Shown here piece after piece: positions 45,996-58,600 of a stretch of 64,000 bases of DNA (position 1 is its first letter; the number at the start of each line of letters is the position of its first letter). The stretch is taken from contig JAGYJW010000015.1 in NCBI GenBank assembly GCA_018401435.1, positions 62,001-126,000 on the forward strand, in the 5' to 3' direction. The notes under the pieces were generated by a model. The model saw only the letters and a program-made list of their open reading frames with translations. It ran no database searches and was not told the DNA's origin. Source of the stretch: Deltaproteobacteria bacterium (GTDB taxonomy: Bacteria; Myxococcota_A; UBA796; UBA2385). A program made the position numbers and the translations under genes.

Positions 45996-46753
45996 GTGCC
46001 GGCAGCAGAAAGCACCCAGGCGATCGTGGTGGGATCGGTCGACTATGCAGAGGCTGACCGCATTGTGAGGCTGCTCAGCCCCAGCCACGGCCGCCTGTCG
46101 GTGCTGGCTCGGGGGGCCCGCCGCAGCAAGCGGCGCTTCGCCGGCGCCCTGGAGCCAGGCAACCGCATTGCGGCCGTGCTGCGGCCCGGTCGGGGCGAGC
46201 TGTGGCACCTGGACGGCGCCACCCTGCTCGATGGCCGGCTGCACGCCCGCGACCACCTGGAGCGCATCGCCCTGCTGCTCTATGCCTGCGAGCTCTGCGG
46301 CGGCCTGTCCCGTGAACAGCACCCAGAGGCCCGGCTCTACGGCCTGCTGGACATGGCGCTCACCTTGATCGACGGCGTGAGTGAGCCCCCCAGCGCCCTC
46401 TTCCGCATCGCGCTCGAGGCCAAGGCCCTGACCTTTGCCGGCCTGCTGCCCACCCTGGACCGCTGCGCCGCCTGTGGGGAGCCCCTGGGTGAGGACCCCC
46501 TGGTCTTTGACCCCGCCGTCCGGGGCGTGGCCCGCCGCCTGCCATGCCGGCGGTGAGCCCCTGCCGCCCGGCTGGGCCCCGGCCATCAAAGCCGCCCGCC
46601 GCCTGCCCCTGCTTCAGCTGGTGGACGCCGCGCCGCCCAGGGACCCGTCTGGGCCCTGTCCGACCACATCTGCTGGCAGCTCGGGCGCCCGCTGCGCGGC
46701 CGGGCGGTGCTGGCCAGCCTCGGTCGCCTGCAGGCCCGCCGCCGGGTCGATAA
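45996..46753 (+). CDS. recO: DNA repair protein RecO, frameshifted
   Basis: RecO helps load RecA on gapped DNA with RecF/RecR. About 250 residues. The N-terminal OB fold is standard: QAIVVGSVDYAEADRIVRLL, GRLSVLARGARRSKRRFAGA. The middle zinc-type segment begins CAACGEPLG. Near 46548 the frame breaks; the next frame gives HAGGEPLPPGWAPAIKAARR. Near 46651 a G is missing (DPVWALSDHICWQLGRPLRG expected) and the original frame resumes. The end is uncertain; the TAA at 46751-46753 in the third frame is the nearest stop before the next gene and would need one more indel. Start GTG directly follows the mgtE stop. Confidence 0.75.
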
Positions 46754-46762
46754 GCTGGCGCC

Positions 46763-47506
46763 ATGGCCGCTTGCTCCCCCGCCCGCCTGCTCCTGCTCTG
46801 CGCCGCCCCGGTGGGCTGCGCGGCAGAGACGCCCGCCTCGGACCTCATCCGCTGGGGCGGCTATGTCTACCAGGACGTCTACATCAGCTCGGATCTGCTG
46901 GTGGACGGGCCGATCGAGCTGCTCGACCCCGATGGCGCCTGCATCGAAGACGACGATGGCGCCTGCATGCTGGCCGAGGCATCCACCAGCACCGAAGGCT
47001 ACTGGTCCTTTGTCGTGGAAAAGGATCGCCCGCTGGCCCTGCGGGTGTCCGGCGCCGGCCTGGCGCCGACGGTCTGGCGCAGCGACGCGCCTGGCCGCAG
47101 CGCCCAATGGCAGAGCGGCGCCCTCTTTGCCCGCGACCTCGCGTCGCTGGACGCCTTCGCCCTGGAGCTCGACCCGCCCGGCGGCAGCCCGACCTCCCTG
47201 GCCACGGCCGACGGAGCCTGGCTCTGGGGCGCCCCCCTCGACCCCGCGGATTGGGCGGGCGCCACCCTGGATCTGCTTGGTGGAGATGGGCAACCAGCCG
47301 ACCTTCTGGCCTATTCGGTGGACGAGTCCGGCGCCTTGCGCCCCCGCACTGACGGCCCCATCGACCTCTTCCTCGCCTTTGACCTCGCGCCGGGCGTCGT
47401 GGTCCTGACTGTGCAGACCCCTGATGGGCGGCAGATGACCGAGACCTGGCCCGCCCGGGCGGGCGACCTGCTCGCTGGAAACTTCCTCGCCCTGCCGGCG
47501 AATTGA
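46763..47506 (+). CDS. Predicted exported protein, possibly a lipoprotein
   Basis: 247 residues with a short signal sequence (ARLLLLCAAPVGCAAE); the lipidation site is ambiguous. The mature part is acidic and beta-rich (GGYVYQDVYISSDLLVDGPI, GYWSFVVEKDRPLALRVSGA), resembling a carboxypeptidase regulatory-like (transthyretin fold) domain followed by a second beta domain. The next gene encodes another lipoprotein of similar design 8 bases downstream, so the two may act together. No catalytic motif was seen. Confidence 0.6.
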   Translation: MAACSPARLLLLCAAPVGCAAETPASDLIRWGGYVYQDVYISSDLLVDGPIELLDPDGACIEDDDGACMLAEASTSTEGYWSFVVEKDRPLALRVSGAGLAPTVWRSDAPGRSAQWQSGALFARDLASLDAFALELDPPGGSPTSLATADGAWLWGAPLDPADWAGATLDLLGGDGQPADLLAYSVDESGALRPRTDGPIDLFLAFDLAPGVVVLTVQTPDGRQMTETWPARAGDLLAGNFLALPAN

Positions 47507-47514
47507 GGCCCCCC

Positions 47515-48237
47515 ATGCCGCGTGTTCTCCCCCTGTCCCTGCTCGTGCTGGCCGCTTGCGCCCCCGAGCCCCGCGATGGCGTGCTGACCGGCATCGTCAC
47601 CCGCGGGCCCGGCACCGACGCCCCCCGCGAGGCCGGCGCGACGGTGCGCACCTTCGACAATACCGACACCGAGATGGACGCGGTGCAGACGGCCCAGGAC
47701 GGCAGCTTTCAGGCCACGATCCCCTGGACCGGTGGCTTCTTTGTCGAGCTGGACGCCGAGGGCGCCGTGCCCACCAGCTTCTCGGCCGTCGCCTATTCCG
47801 GCGCGGTGGAGGGCGGCCCCGGCGACACCTGGACCCGCACCGCCACCGCCCTGGACAGCCTGCGCGCCGAGTTCGCCGGCTGCGCCAGCGCCGACCTCGA
47901 CGGCGCCATCGTCGAAGGCGAGATCCGCGTGCTGCTGCCGGTGGACGACCTGGACGAGACGCCGCTGGTCAAGACCGCCACGGTGACAGTCGAAGACGCC
48001 GACGGCGTGGCCCATGCGGCCTGCTACCTCGATGACCAGGGCGGGTCGGCCCCCGACGCCACCGTCACCGGCGATACCGGCCGCTTCGCGGTCTTCGGGC
48101 TCCCCCCCGGGGTGGCCCTGGTGCAGATGGTGCTCACCGTCGAAGAGACGGAGTTCACCAACCCCACCCTGCCGGTGCGCCTGCCCGAAGGCGGCGCCGC
48201 GCCGCTCTACCCCCTGTGGGCCGAACTTCCACTGTAG
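47515..48237 (+). CDS. Lipoprotein with carboxypeptidase-regulatory-like repeats
   Basis: 240 residues. Clear lipobox LLVLAACAPEP at residues 12-22. Two transthyretin-like beta modules can be discerned: VLTGIVTRGPGTDAPREAGA ... SFQATIPWTGGFFVELDAEG, and TVTVEDADGVAHAACYLDDQ ... TGRFAVFGLPPGVALVQMVL. These are typical of carboxypeptidase-regulatory-like surface domains. Start at the ATG at 47515, 8 bases after the previous stop. Function unknown; probably an envelope partner of the preceding protein. Confidence 0.65.
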   Translation: MPRVLPLSLLVLAACAPEPRDGVLTGIVTRGPGTDAPREAGATVRTFDNTDTEMDAVQTAQDGSFQATIPWTGGFFVELDAEGAVPTSFSAVAYSGAVEGGPGDTWTRTATALDSLRAEFAGCASADLDGAIVEGEIRVLLPVDDLDETPLVKTATVTVEDADGVAHAACYLDDQGGSAPDATVTGDTGRFAVFGLPPGVALVQMVLTVEETEFTNPTLPVRLPEGGAAPLYPLWAELPL

Positions 48238-48265
48238 GGATTCGTCGCCCCATCTGCCGGACATC

Positions 48266-48294
48266 TTGCCAAGCGCTGGCCGCCGTCGTAGGGT
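48266..48294 (+). promoter_or_regulatory. Promoter of the TM2-like gene
   Basis: -35 TTGCCA (48266-48271), 17-base spacer, -10 TAGGGT (48289-48294), giving a leader of about 75 bases. The -35 resembles that of the phasin promoter (TTGCCG). It lies in the 141-base gap after the lipoprotein gene. Confidence 0.45.
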
Positions 48295-48378
48295 TGCAAC
48301 GCTTCGGGGGCCCAGGCATTCCGCGCTGCTCCCCTTGAATCGACACCTTTCAGATCCAGACCATCGGAGGCCACCGCT

Positions 48379-48660
48379 ATGGGCGAGATGATCCAGAAGC
48401 CGGACACCAACCCTGTCATCGTCGCGCTGCTCAACTTCTTCCTTCTGGGTGGCGCAGGCTACTTCATGATGGGACAGTCGAAGAAGGGCATCATCAGCAT
48501 CGTCGGCACCATCGTGCTGGGCTCGTGCGGTATCGGGTTCATCATCCCGATCATCACCGCCTACGATGCCTACCTGCTCGGCCAGAAGCTGCAGAGCGGC
48601 GAATCGATCGGGATGAACGAGAATGGCCTCGACTTCCTGAACGCCATCTTCAAGGACTGA
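48379..48660 (+). CDS. Small TM2-like membrane protein
   Basis: 93 residues with two membrane helices: VIVALLNFFLLGGAGYFMMG and IISIVGTIVLGSCGIGFIIP. The helix-QSKKG-helix layout followed by TAYDAYLLG matches the TM2 domain pattern found in many short bacterial proteins of unknown role. Codon use is noticeably less G+C-rich than the neighbours. GGAGG precedes the ATG. It has its own promoter-like sequence and a terminator, so it is a single-gene unit. Confidence 0.75.
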   Translation: MGEMIQKPDTNPVIVALLNFFLLGGAGYFMMGQSKKGIISIVGTIVLGSCGIGFIIPIITAYDAYLLGQKLQSGESIGMNENGLDFLNAIFKD

Positions 48661-48678
48661 GTCCTTCGGGACCCAGCA

Positions 48679-48708
48679 CGGCCGCGGCGGGTCCCCCTGC
48701 CGTGGCCG
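48679..48708 (+). terminator. Intrinsic-terminator-like hairpin after the TM2-like gene
   Basis: A 13-bp stem (one G-U pair, one bulged T) with a 3-base loop, arms beginning CGGCCGCGG and ending CGTGGCCG, followed by TTTCC. A smaller GTCC-TTCG-GGAC tetraloop hairpin lies immediately before it at 48661-48672. Confidence 0.6.
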
Positions 48709-48725
48709 TTTCCAATTTCCGGCCC

Positions 48726-48769
48726 CGCGCTGATTCCGCGCTGATCCCGCGCTGATCCCGCGCTGATCC
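48726..48769 (+). repeat. Four tandem 11-base units CGCGCTGATCC
   Basis: Four consecutive copies; the first reads ATTC instead of ATCC, the rest are exact. The array ends 9 bases before the ATG at 48779. The 11-base period equals about one helical turn, and 11 is not a multiple of three, so this is not coding repetition. Confidence 0.8.
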
Positions 48770-48778
48770 CCCTCCGCC

Positions 48779-49867
48779 ATGGACGGGCCCTGTGCCCGAA
48801 GACCCTTCGTGCCCCCAGCCTTTGCCCAGTTCGACGAGCCCCACGCCTGGCTGATCCGCGGCCTGGTCGAGTATGGCTGGCCCGACAGCAGCCGGGCCCA
48901 CGGCTTCATCCAGCCCGGCGCCCCCGGCGGCATGGACCTGTCCCGCGTGGGCGAGAGCGAGGGCCGCGAGGGCCTGGTGCTGGAGATGCCCGCCCTGGCC
49001 GACGGCCTGCGCTGCGAAGAGGACGCCAGCTACCGCTTCTCGGTCTATGTGACCCAGGGCGCCCAAGGGGTCGCCGTCACGGTGCGCTGCCCGGAAGCCA
49101 ATTTCTTCCAGGAATTCCCCTACGACCCCCAGAACCCGCTCTGGGCCGCGGGCTATGTGCACCAGGCGCTGACCACCTATGTGCCCCAATTCGTACGCTG
49201 GCGGCTGCAAGGCGGCGAGGTGTCCTGGGCCCAGCGGGCGGGCATCCCCGCGGTGTCGGGCGACCCCTGCTCCTACCTGCTGGCCCGCTTTGTGGGCGAC
49301 CGGGTCGCGGCAAACCAGCGCCTGGATGGCGGCCCTGCCCAGGGCTGGTGGCTGGGGCAGGGTGGCGCCCCCGGCCTCGTCGTGCCCCCCGGCGGCCCCG
49401 TCGCCAGCGTGGGCAAGGGCGGGGGCGACCCGACCTACCTCAGCGCCGCCGCCCGAGATGCCGCGGCCCGCGGCGAGAGCATCGCCAGCGTGGGCAACCT
49501 CCAGGCCCTCGCCCGGGTCGGCAAGCCCGGCGCCGCCCTGATGGCCCTGGCGGGCCTGGGCATCTTCCAGGCCCTGCTGTGGTTCATCAACGCCCTGTCG
49601 GTGGTGGCCTTCTACCTGGAAGACAGCCTGTTCGCGCTGGCCTTCAGCCTCTTTGCGTCGGTGATGCTGCTGATGGGCGGCGCCGTCGCCATGTTGGGTG
49701 GCTTTCACTACCGCAAGCTGCGCAAGGGCCCCTTGCCCCTGGTGGCCATCGGCTATGCCGCGATCGTGCCCATCTGCTGCGTGGTGGGCGTGCCGGTGGC
49801 CGTCTGGGCCGCGCTGACCTGGCGGGACCCCATGGTGCGCCAGGCGGTCAAGGGCGGTCCGGGCTGA
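48779..49867 (+). CDS. Predicted inner-membrane protein with soluble N-terminal half
   Basis: 362 residues. Residues 1-240 are soluble, with Trp- and Phe-rich segments (PHAWLIRGLVEYGWPDSSRA) and a Gly/Pro-rich hinge (PPGGPVASVGKGGGDPTYLS). About three hydrophobic segments follow between residues 255 and 350: ALMALAGLGIFQALLWFINA, LFALAFSLFASVMLLMGGAV and LVAIGYAAIVPICCVVGVPV. No enzyme or transporter motif was recognised. The start lies just after the 11-base repeat array without a clear ribosome-binding site. Located 69 bases before glyQ. Confidence 0.6.
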   Translation: MDGPCARRPFVPPAFAQFDEPHAWLIRGLVEYGWPDSSRAHGFIQPGAPGGMDLSRVGESEGREGLVLEMPALADGLRCEEDASYRFSVYVTQGAQGVAVTVRCPEANFFQEFPYDPQNPLWAAGYVHQALTTYVPQFVRWRLQGGEVSWAQRAGIPAVSGDPCSYLLARFVGDRVAANQRLDGGPAQGWWLGQGGAPGLVVPPGGPVASVGKGGGDPTYLSAAARDAAARGESIASVGNLQALARVGKPGAALMALAGLGIFQALLWFINALSVVAFYLEDSLFALAFSLFASVMLLMGGAVAMLGGFHYRKLRKGPLPLVAIGYAAIVPICCVVGVPVAVWAALTWRDPMVRQAVKGGPG

Positions 49868-49936
49868 GCGCGGCGGCATTGCCCGCGCCCGGTCCTCGTC
49901 ATACCGACGCCTGCACTCCCCCGGACCGAGGCGGCC

Positions 49937-50800
49937 ATGGCCCTCAACTTCCAGGACCTCATCCTGACCCTCCAGCGCTACTGGGGTGAACAGGGCTGCG
50001 CCATCCTGCAGCCCCTGGACGCCGAGATGGGCGCGGGCACCTTCCACCCGGCCACCTTCTTGCGGGCGCTGGGCCCCGAGCCCTGGCGCGCCGCCTATGT
50101 GCAGCCCTGCCGCCGCCCGGGGGACGCCCGCTATGGCGACAACCCCAACCGGCTGGGCCACTACTACCAGTTCCAGGTCATCATCAAGCCCAGCCCCAAG
50201 GACATCCAGGAGCGCTATATCGGCAGCCTCCAGGCCATCGGGATTGACCTCAGCAAGCACGATCTGCGCTTTGTCGAGGACAACTGGGAGTCCCCCACCC
50301 TGGGCGCCTGGGGCCTGGGTTGGGAGGTCTGGCTGGACGGCATGGAGGTCACGCAGTTCACCTACTTCCAGCAGGTGGGCGGCTTTGATCTCAACCCCAT
50401 CAGCGTCGAGCTGACCTATGGGCTCGAGCGCCTGGCCATGTACCTGCAAGGGGTGGACAACCTCTTCGATCTCACCTGGGTCGAGGGCATGACCTACCGG
50501 GACGTCTACCACCGCAACGAGGTGGAGCAGTCCCACTACAACTTCAAGGAGGCCGATGTGGACCTCCTCTTCAAGATGTTCCAGGGCAGCTTCGACGAGT
50601 GCCAGCGCCTGGCGGCCAAGGGCCTGGCCCTGCCGGCCTATGACCACTGCATGAAGTGCTCCCACAGCTTCAACCTGCTGGATGCCCGGGGCGCCATCTC
50701 CGTCGCCGAACGGGCCAACTACATCCGCCGCATCCGAGAGCTGGCCGTGGGCTGCGCCCGCGCCTGGCAAGGCCTCAGCGACGAAGGAGCCGGAAAGTGA
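49937..50800 (+). CDS. glyQ: Glycine-tRNA ligase alpha subunit
   Basis: Catalytic class II aminoacyl-tRNA synthetase subunit of the bacterial alpha2beta2 GlyRS; 287 residues. Family motifs are intact: [60 protein letters not shown] and [20 protein letters not shown]. It ends GTGA, overlapping the glyS start, so the two subunits are translationally coupled. This alpha/beta form rather than the dimeric eukaryote-like GlyRS fits a proteobacterial-type lineage. Confidence 0.96.
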   Translation: MALNFQDLILTLQRYWGEQGCAILQPLDAEMGAGTFHPATFLRALGPEPWRAAYVQPCRRPGDARYGDNPNRLGHYYQFQVIIKPSPKDIQERYIGSLQAIGIDLSKHDLRFVEDNWESPTLGAWGLGWEVWLDGMEVTQFTYFQQVGGFDLNPISVELTYGLERLAMYLQGVDNLFDLTWVEGMTYRDVYHRNEVEQSHYNFKEADVDLLFKMFQGSFDECQRLAAKGLALPAYDHCMKCSHSFNLLDARGAISVAERANYIRRIRELAVGCARAWQGLSDEGAGK

Positions 50801-52826
50801 AGCCCGCAACCGCCGAACTCTTCGTCGAGATCCGCTGCGAGGAGCTGCCCGCGCGCTTCGTCGCCCCCATCGCCGAGGGCCTGCGCGACGGCCTGGTCAA
50901 GCTGCTCAAGGCGGTGGACCATGGCGCGGTGCGGGTCTGGGCCACCCCCCGCGTGGCCGTGGCCATCGCCGATGTGGGCCGCCACCCGCCCGGTCAGAGA
51001 CCCAGCTGGTCACCGCCGCCTGCCGCCGCCGCCTGGCGCGATGGCGCCTGACCCGGCCGCCCTGGGGCTTTGGCTCCGCGGTCGCGGCGTGAGCGCCGAC
51101 CAGCTCGAGCTGGTGGAGGGCCCCAAGGGCCAGGTCGTGGGCGCCCGCATCCAGACCGGCGGCGAATCCACCGGGCAATTGGTGGCCGACAACCTCGCCG
51201 CGCTGGTGCTGGGCATCGAGGTGGACCGCTATATGCGCTGGGCCGATGGAGAGGCCCGCTGGGCCCGCCCCATTCATGGCGTGGTCGCCCTGCTCGGCGG
51301 GGAGTTGTGCAATGCAGCATCGCCGGGGTGGCTAGCAGCCGCGAGACCCAGGGCCACCGCCTGGCGCCCTCGCCCATCCCGGTCACCGGCGGCGACGCCT
51401 ACGAGGCTGCCCTGCACGCCCACTTCGTGCTGGCCAACCGGGAGGCCCGCCGGGCCGAGATCCTCGCCCAGCTTCACCAGGCCGCCGCCAACCTGGGCGC
51501 CACCGTCGGCGCCTTGTCCCTGGTGGACGAGGTCGTGGACCTGGTGGAGTGGCCCAGCGTCATCCCCGCCGTCTTTGACGCCGACCTGCTCAAGCTGCCC
51601 AGCCGCCTGCTGGTCGAGTCCATGAGCGTGCACCAGCGCGTCTTCCCGCTCTTTGCCGGCGGGGTGCTGCTCAACCGCTTCCTGGTGGTCACCAACCACC
51701 CCTTTGTGGCCGAAGACGCCGAAGCGGCCGACATCGTGGCCCGGGGCAATACCAAGGTCCTGGCATCGCGCTTCTACGACGCCCGCTTCTTCTACGCCGA
51801 AGACCGCAAGAAGACCCTGGCCGAGCACGGCCAGGGCCTGCACAAGATGCGATGGATCCGCGATGGCGGCACCATGGCCGACAAGCAGGACCGGGTGCGG
51901 CAGCTCGCCTCGGCCCTGGCCCCACGCTTTGGCGCCGACCCCGCCCGGGCCGCCCGCGCGGGCGCCCTCTGCAAATCCGATCTCACCAGCCAGATGGTGG
52001 GGGAATTCCCCGAGCTTCAGGGCCATGTGGGCCGCCTGCTGGCCGCCCACGACGGCGAAGACGCCACGGTCGCCCAGGCCATCGAAGAGCACTACCTGCC
52101 GCGCTTCTCGGGGGATGCCCTGCCCGCCTGCCCCGAAGGCAGCACGGTGGCCATCACCGACCGCCTGGACAGCCTCGTGGGCTGCTTCAGCCGCGGCCTG
52201 CGCCCCAAGGCCTCGGCCGACCCTGGGCCTGCGGCGGCCGCCGGGCCTGGGTGGACCTGCTGCTGCACACCGGCGTGCAGATCCCCTTGCCCGAGCTGTT
52301 CACCGACGCCGGCGCCGGAGAGGCCACCGCCGACCTCGTGGACTTCACCCTGGCCCGCTTCAAGGCCCGCCAGGCCGAGGCCAGCTCCGTCGAGCTGATC
52401 GACGCGGTGCTGGCCACCGGCGTCACCGATGTGGTGGGCCTCGCCGCCCGCATCCAGGCCCTGGAGGCCTTGGCGGGCACCCCGGACTTCGACCCCCTCA
52501 AGTCCACCTTCAAGCGCCTCATGAATATCACCGGCGACCACGCCAGCACGGCCTACGACCCCACCGCCCTGGTCGAATCGGCCGAACAAGCGCTGCACGG
52601 CGCCTTTTCGGCGGTGGCCAGCGACGCCCGTGCGGCCTCGCTGGCGGGCGACTTCCCCCTCGCCCTGCGGCGCCTGAGCACGCTGAAGGCCCCGGTGGAC
52701 CGCCTCTTTGACGAGGTGATGGTGATGGCCGACGACCCCGACATCCGGGCCAACCGCCTGGGCCTGCTGCGGGCGGTGGCCGACGAATTCGGCCGCATCG
52801 CCGACTTCAAGGCCATGTCCAGCTAG
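50797..52826 (+). CDS. glyS: Glycine-tRNA ligase beta subunit, several frameshifts
   Basis: tRNA-binding subunit of GlyRS, about 676 residues. It begins at GTG 50797 with [20 protein letters not shown]. The frame breaks near 50990 (a G missing in CAGGAGACC), remains disturbed to about 51045, then runs with [20 protein letters not shown]. Near 51315 it shifts again into [20 protein letters not shown] and the long HD-like core ([39 protein letters not shown]). Near 52225 it shifts once more to [17 protein letters not shown], ending [12 protein letters not shown]. All conserved blocks are present in order, so this is one gene with sequence indels rather than a dead one, being essential. Confidence 0.87.
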
Positions 52827-52872
52827 CGACGATCCCCTGCGCCGCCGCAGGCGCCGGCCCCTGGTCTGGCGT

Positions 52873-52878
52873 TAGAGG
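52873..52878 (+). promoter_or_regulatory. Candidate -10 element TAGAGG upstream of ppdK
   Basis: Lies 27 bases before the ATG at 52906 in the 79-base gap after glyS; GTTAGAG matches the site at 6264. No -35 seen. Confidence 0.25.
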
Positions 52879-52905
52879 GCACTCCCCCTTCTTTTGGGAG
52901 CCCCC

Positions 52906-55581
<2,676 letters not shown>

Positions 55582-55669
55582 GCCCTCCTCCGGGGAAGGC
55601 CGGGCCCGGACCGGTGTTGTACCGCCTCCTGGCCCGGGCTACGGGGCCGCGTTCCGGCGCCGCTCTTCG

Positions 55670-58600
55670 GTGGGTGCCACCAAAGGGAAGCGAAGCACCT
55701 TGATCTTCCTCGCGCTGCTCGCCGCCTGCATCCAGGACCACCCCCTCCCGGATCTCGGGCCCTGCGCCGATTATCCGGCCGGCGTCTACGAGTACGGCCA
55801 GATCGGGATTGGCACCTGCCTTGCGGGCCCGACCGAGATTCACTTCGTTGACAATGAAGATGGCGAACCCATTCTCATGGTCAGCAACGCCAACCCCTAC
55901 CAGCTCTTCGACGGGGGCTCGCTGCTGGCCATCCCCTGGGATGCGGTGGACCCGACGGTGGTGCGGCAGCGGGTGAGCGATCTGGGCGCGACCGCGTTGG
56001 ACCTCCCCAACTTTGCCGGCGGCTTCGACCTGGCCGGCGACCTCGCCCTGATCACCGTGCGACTGAGCGAAAACGCGCGGGTGCGGCAGGTCTTTGACGA
56101 AGTGCACCTGGTGGACCTCACCGATCCCATGGCCCCCGCCCCCGCCAACCGCGGCCCCGGCGGCGCCAGCACCCTCACCGTGCAGTCCGACCCGATTGAT
56201 GTCGTGGTGGACCCCGCCTCGGGCTACGCCTTCGTGGCCAACCGCACCAGCCACAGCATCAGCGTGCTGGACACCACCGGGGACGAGATCACGGTGGTGA
56301 AGCCCTGGCCCACCTATGGGCTGAGCAGCGCCCGCTTCGTCGATGCCGACGGCTCGGGCTCGCGGGCCGAATTGGCCGAGCTTGCCGTCTTCTCCACCGA
56401 CAACCTGGTGGACGACACCTGGACGCTCAGCTGGGTGGCGGGCACCTGGCGCCTGTGGTTGCCCTTGGAAGGCAGCGACGCTCCCACCGGCGGCCTGCAG
56501 CGCTACGACCACCAGGGCGACAGCCGCTACAGCGAGAGCCCCCTGGGCGTCGAACTCGACCCCGAAGACAGCAGCGGCCTGGTGGACACCATCCACGACC
56601 CCTCGCTGAGAGCGGGCAGCTCGCGCATGTTCTTTGTGAGCGAGGGTCGGGTGCGCGCCGCCAGCAGCGGGGTCTTCCTGGGCGACTGGGGCTTCGAGAC
56701 GGCCCCGCTCATCGCCCCACCCGACGGCCGCTGGGACGAAGATCCCGGCGGTCCCGCCTCGGTGGTGGACAGCCAGGGCCTGGAGTGGATCTTCTACGAT
56801 GGCGGCGGCACCGATGGCCGCAACAGCCCCGGCATCGGCGCGGCCTGGTCCGCCGATGGCGTGGTCTTTCAGGCCGCCGACGACCTGCCCCTGCTGCTGC
56901 CGGGGGCCTCGGCCCACGACGCCGTGGCCATCGCCGACCCCGACCTCTTCTTTGACACCGAGACCCGGCTCTGGCGCATGGTCTATGGGGCCTGGGATGG
57001 CGCGCGCTGGACGCTGGGGCAGGCCTGGAGCGAGGACCTGCGCAGCTGGACCCCCTCCACCGAAGCCCTCTTTGCCCTGGACGGCGTGGATGTGGCCGCC
57101 CCGGTCATCTCGGGCGCTCCGGGCGACTGGCGGCTGTGGTACGCCCCGCCGCGCTGGGGCCGAGTGGCAGGTGGGCCAGGCCCGCAGCGCCGATGCGCCC
57201 ACTGGGTGGATGGCGGCGTGGTGGCCGACTTCGCGGACTGGTCCTGGACCGGCGACGACCCCCCGGGCATCGCCCTCGAGGCTGCCCCCAACCCCGCCTT
57301 CCGGGTGCGGGGCGAAGCCTATGGCCAACTCGATGGGAATATGCTCCCTGGCTTCGGTTTCGTCGCGGGCGGCTTTGGCTGGCGCGGCGTCGCCCTGGCC
57401 GGATACGCCCTGGGCCCCGGCGACTTTGGCAGCGCCTCCTGGGGCGGCGTGTCCTTGGGATCAGTCTCGGCCGAGGCCGGCCTGGCCTGGCTGGGCCTGA
57501 CCAGCGCCGGCGGCACCCCCCGCATCGGCGCCGCCACCCTGGACGACGACGGCCAGCTCAGCCCCATCGACGGCCCCCTGGACGGCGCGATCTTCGAGGG
57601 CAGCGAGGCCCACGATCGCGACGGCGCCTCCAGCCCCGTCGTGCTGCAGAGCGGCAGCAGCTACACCATGTTCTACGCGGCCCACCGCGGCAGCACCCGC
57701 ACCGTGGGCTCGGCCACCAGCAGCGACGGCCTCACCTGGACCCGCGGCGACCGCCTGCTGGGCCTGGGCGCCGATGGCAGCTTTGACGCGGTCGCGGTGG
57801 AGCCCGGCAGCGCCATCCTCCTGGACGACGGCCGGGTGCGCCTGTGGTATTCCGGCTTTGATGGCGAGATCTGGCGCATCGGCAGCGCCATCGCCGCCGG
57901 CCCGGGCCAGCGCTTCGTGCGCGAGACCGGTCCCAGCCGCGCCTACCAGCTGGGCACCGGCACCCCCGGCGACTGGGACGATTCGGGCGTGCGCCACCCC
58001 TTCGTGATCCGCGACGCCGAGGGGCAGCACATCTGGTACTCCGGCTTTGACGGCAGCACCTGGCGCCTGGGCTACGCCTTCCGTCCCAACAGCACCAGCG
58101 AGTTCGAGCGGGCCCAGAACCTCGACGGCCTGTCCCGCCCGATCCTGGACCCCGCCCTGGGCACCTTCGAGCCCACCGGGGTCGGTCGGCCGGTGCTCCT
58201 GGCCGACGGCGACAGCCTGACCGGCTGGTATACCGGCGACGCCAACGGGTCGGGCCGGGTGGGCGGCATGCATGGCCTGCTGCCAGACCGCATCAACCGG
58301 GCCGGTCACCCCCCAACGGTGGGCGACAGCCTGAGCTTCACCACCCAGCGGGGCGACGCCGACGCGACGGCCATCCCCCTCGATACCAGCCTGCCCGACG
58401 CCGACATCTATGGCGTGGGTCTGGCGGCCTTGTCCCTGGACAGCGAGCGGGGCTTCCTCTACGCCGTCAGCAAGCTCGCCCCCTTTGTGGTGGTGGTGGA
58501 CATTCGCGACGATAGCACCGACAGCTTCCAGGACCTGAACTACCTGGATGTCGAGGCCCTGATCCTCTACAGCTCGGCCGGCGGGGCCGACGGCTTCCGC

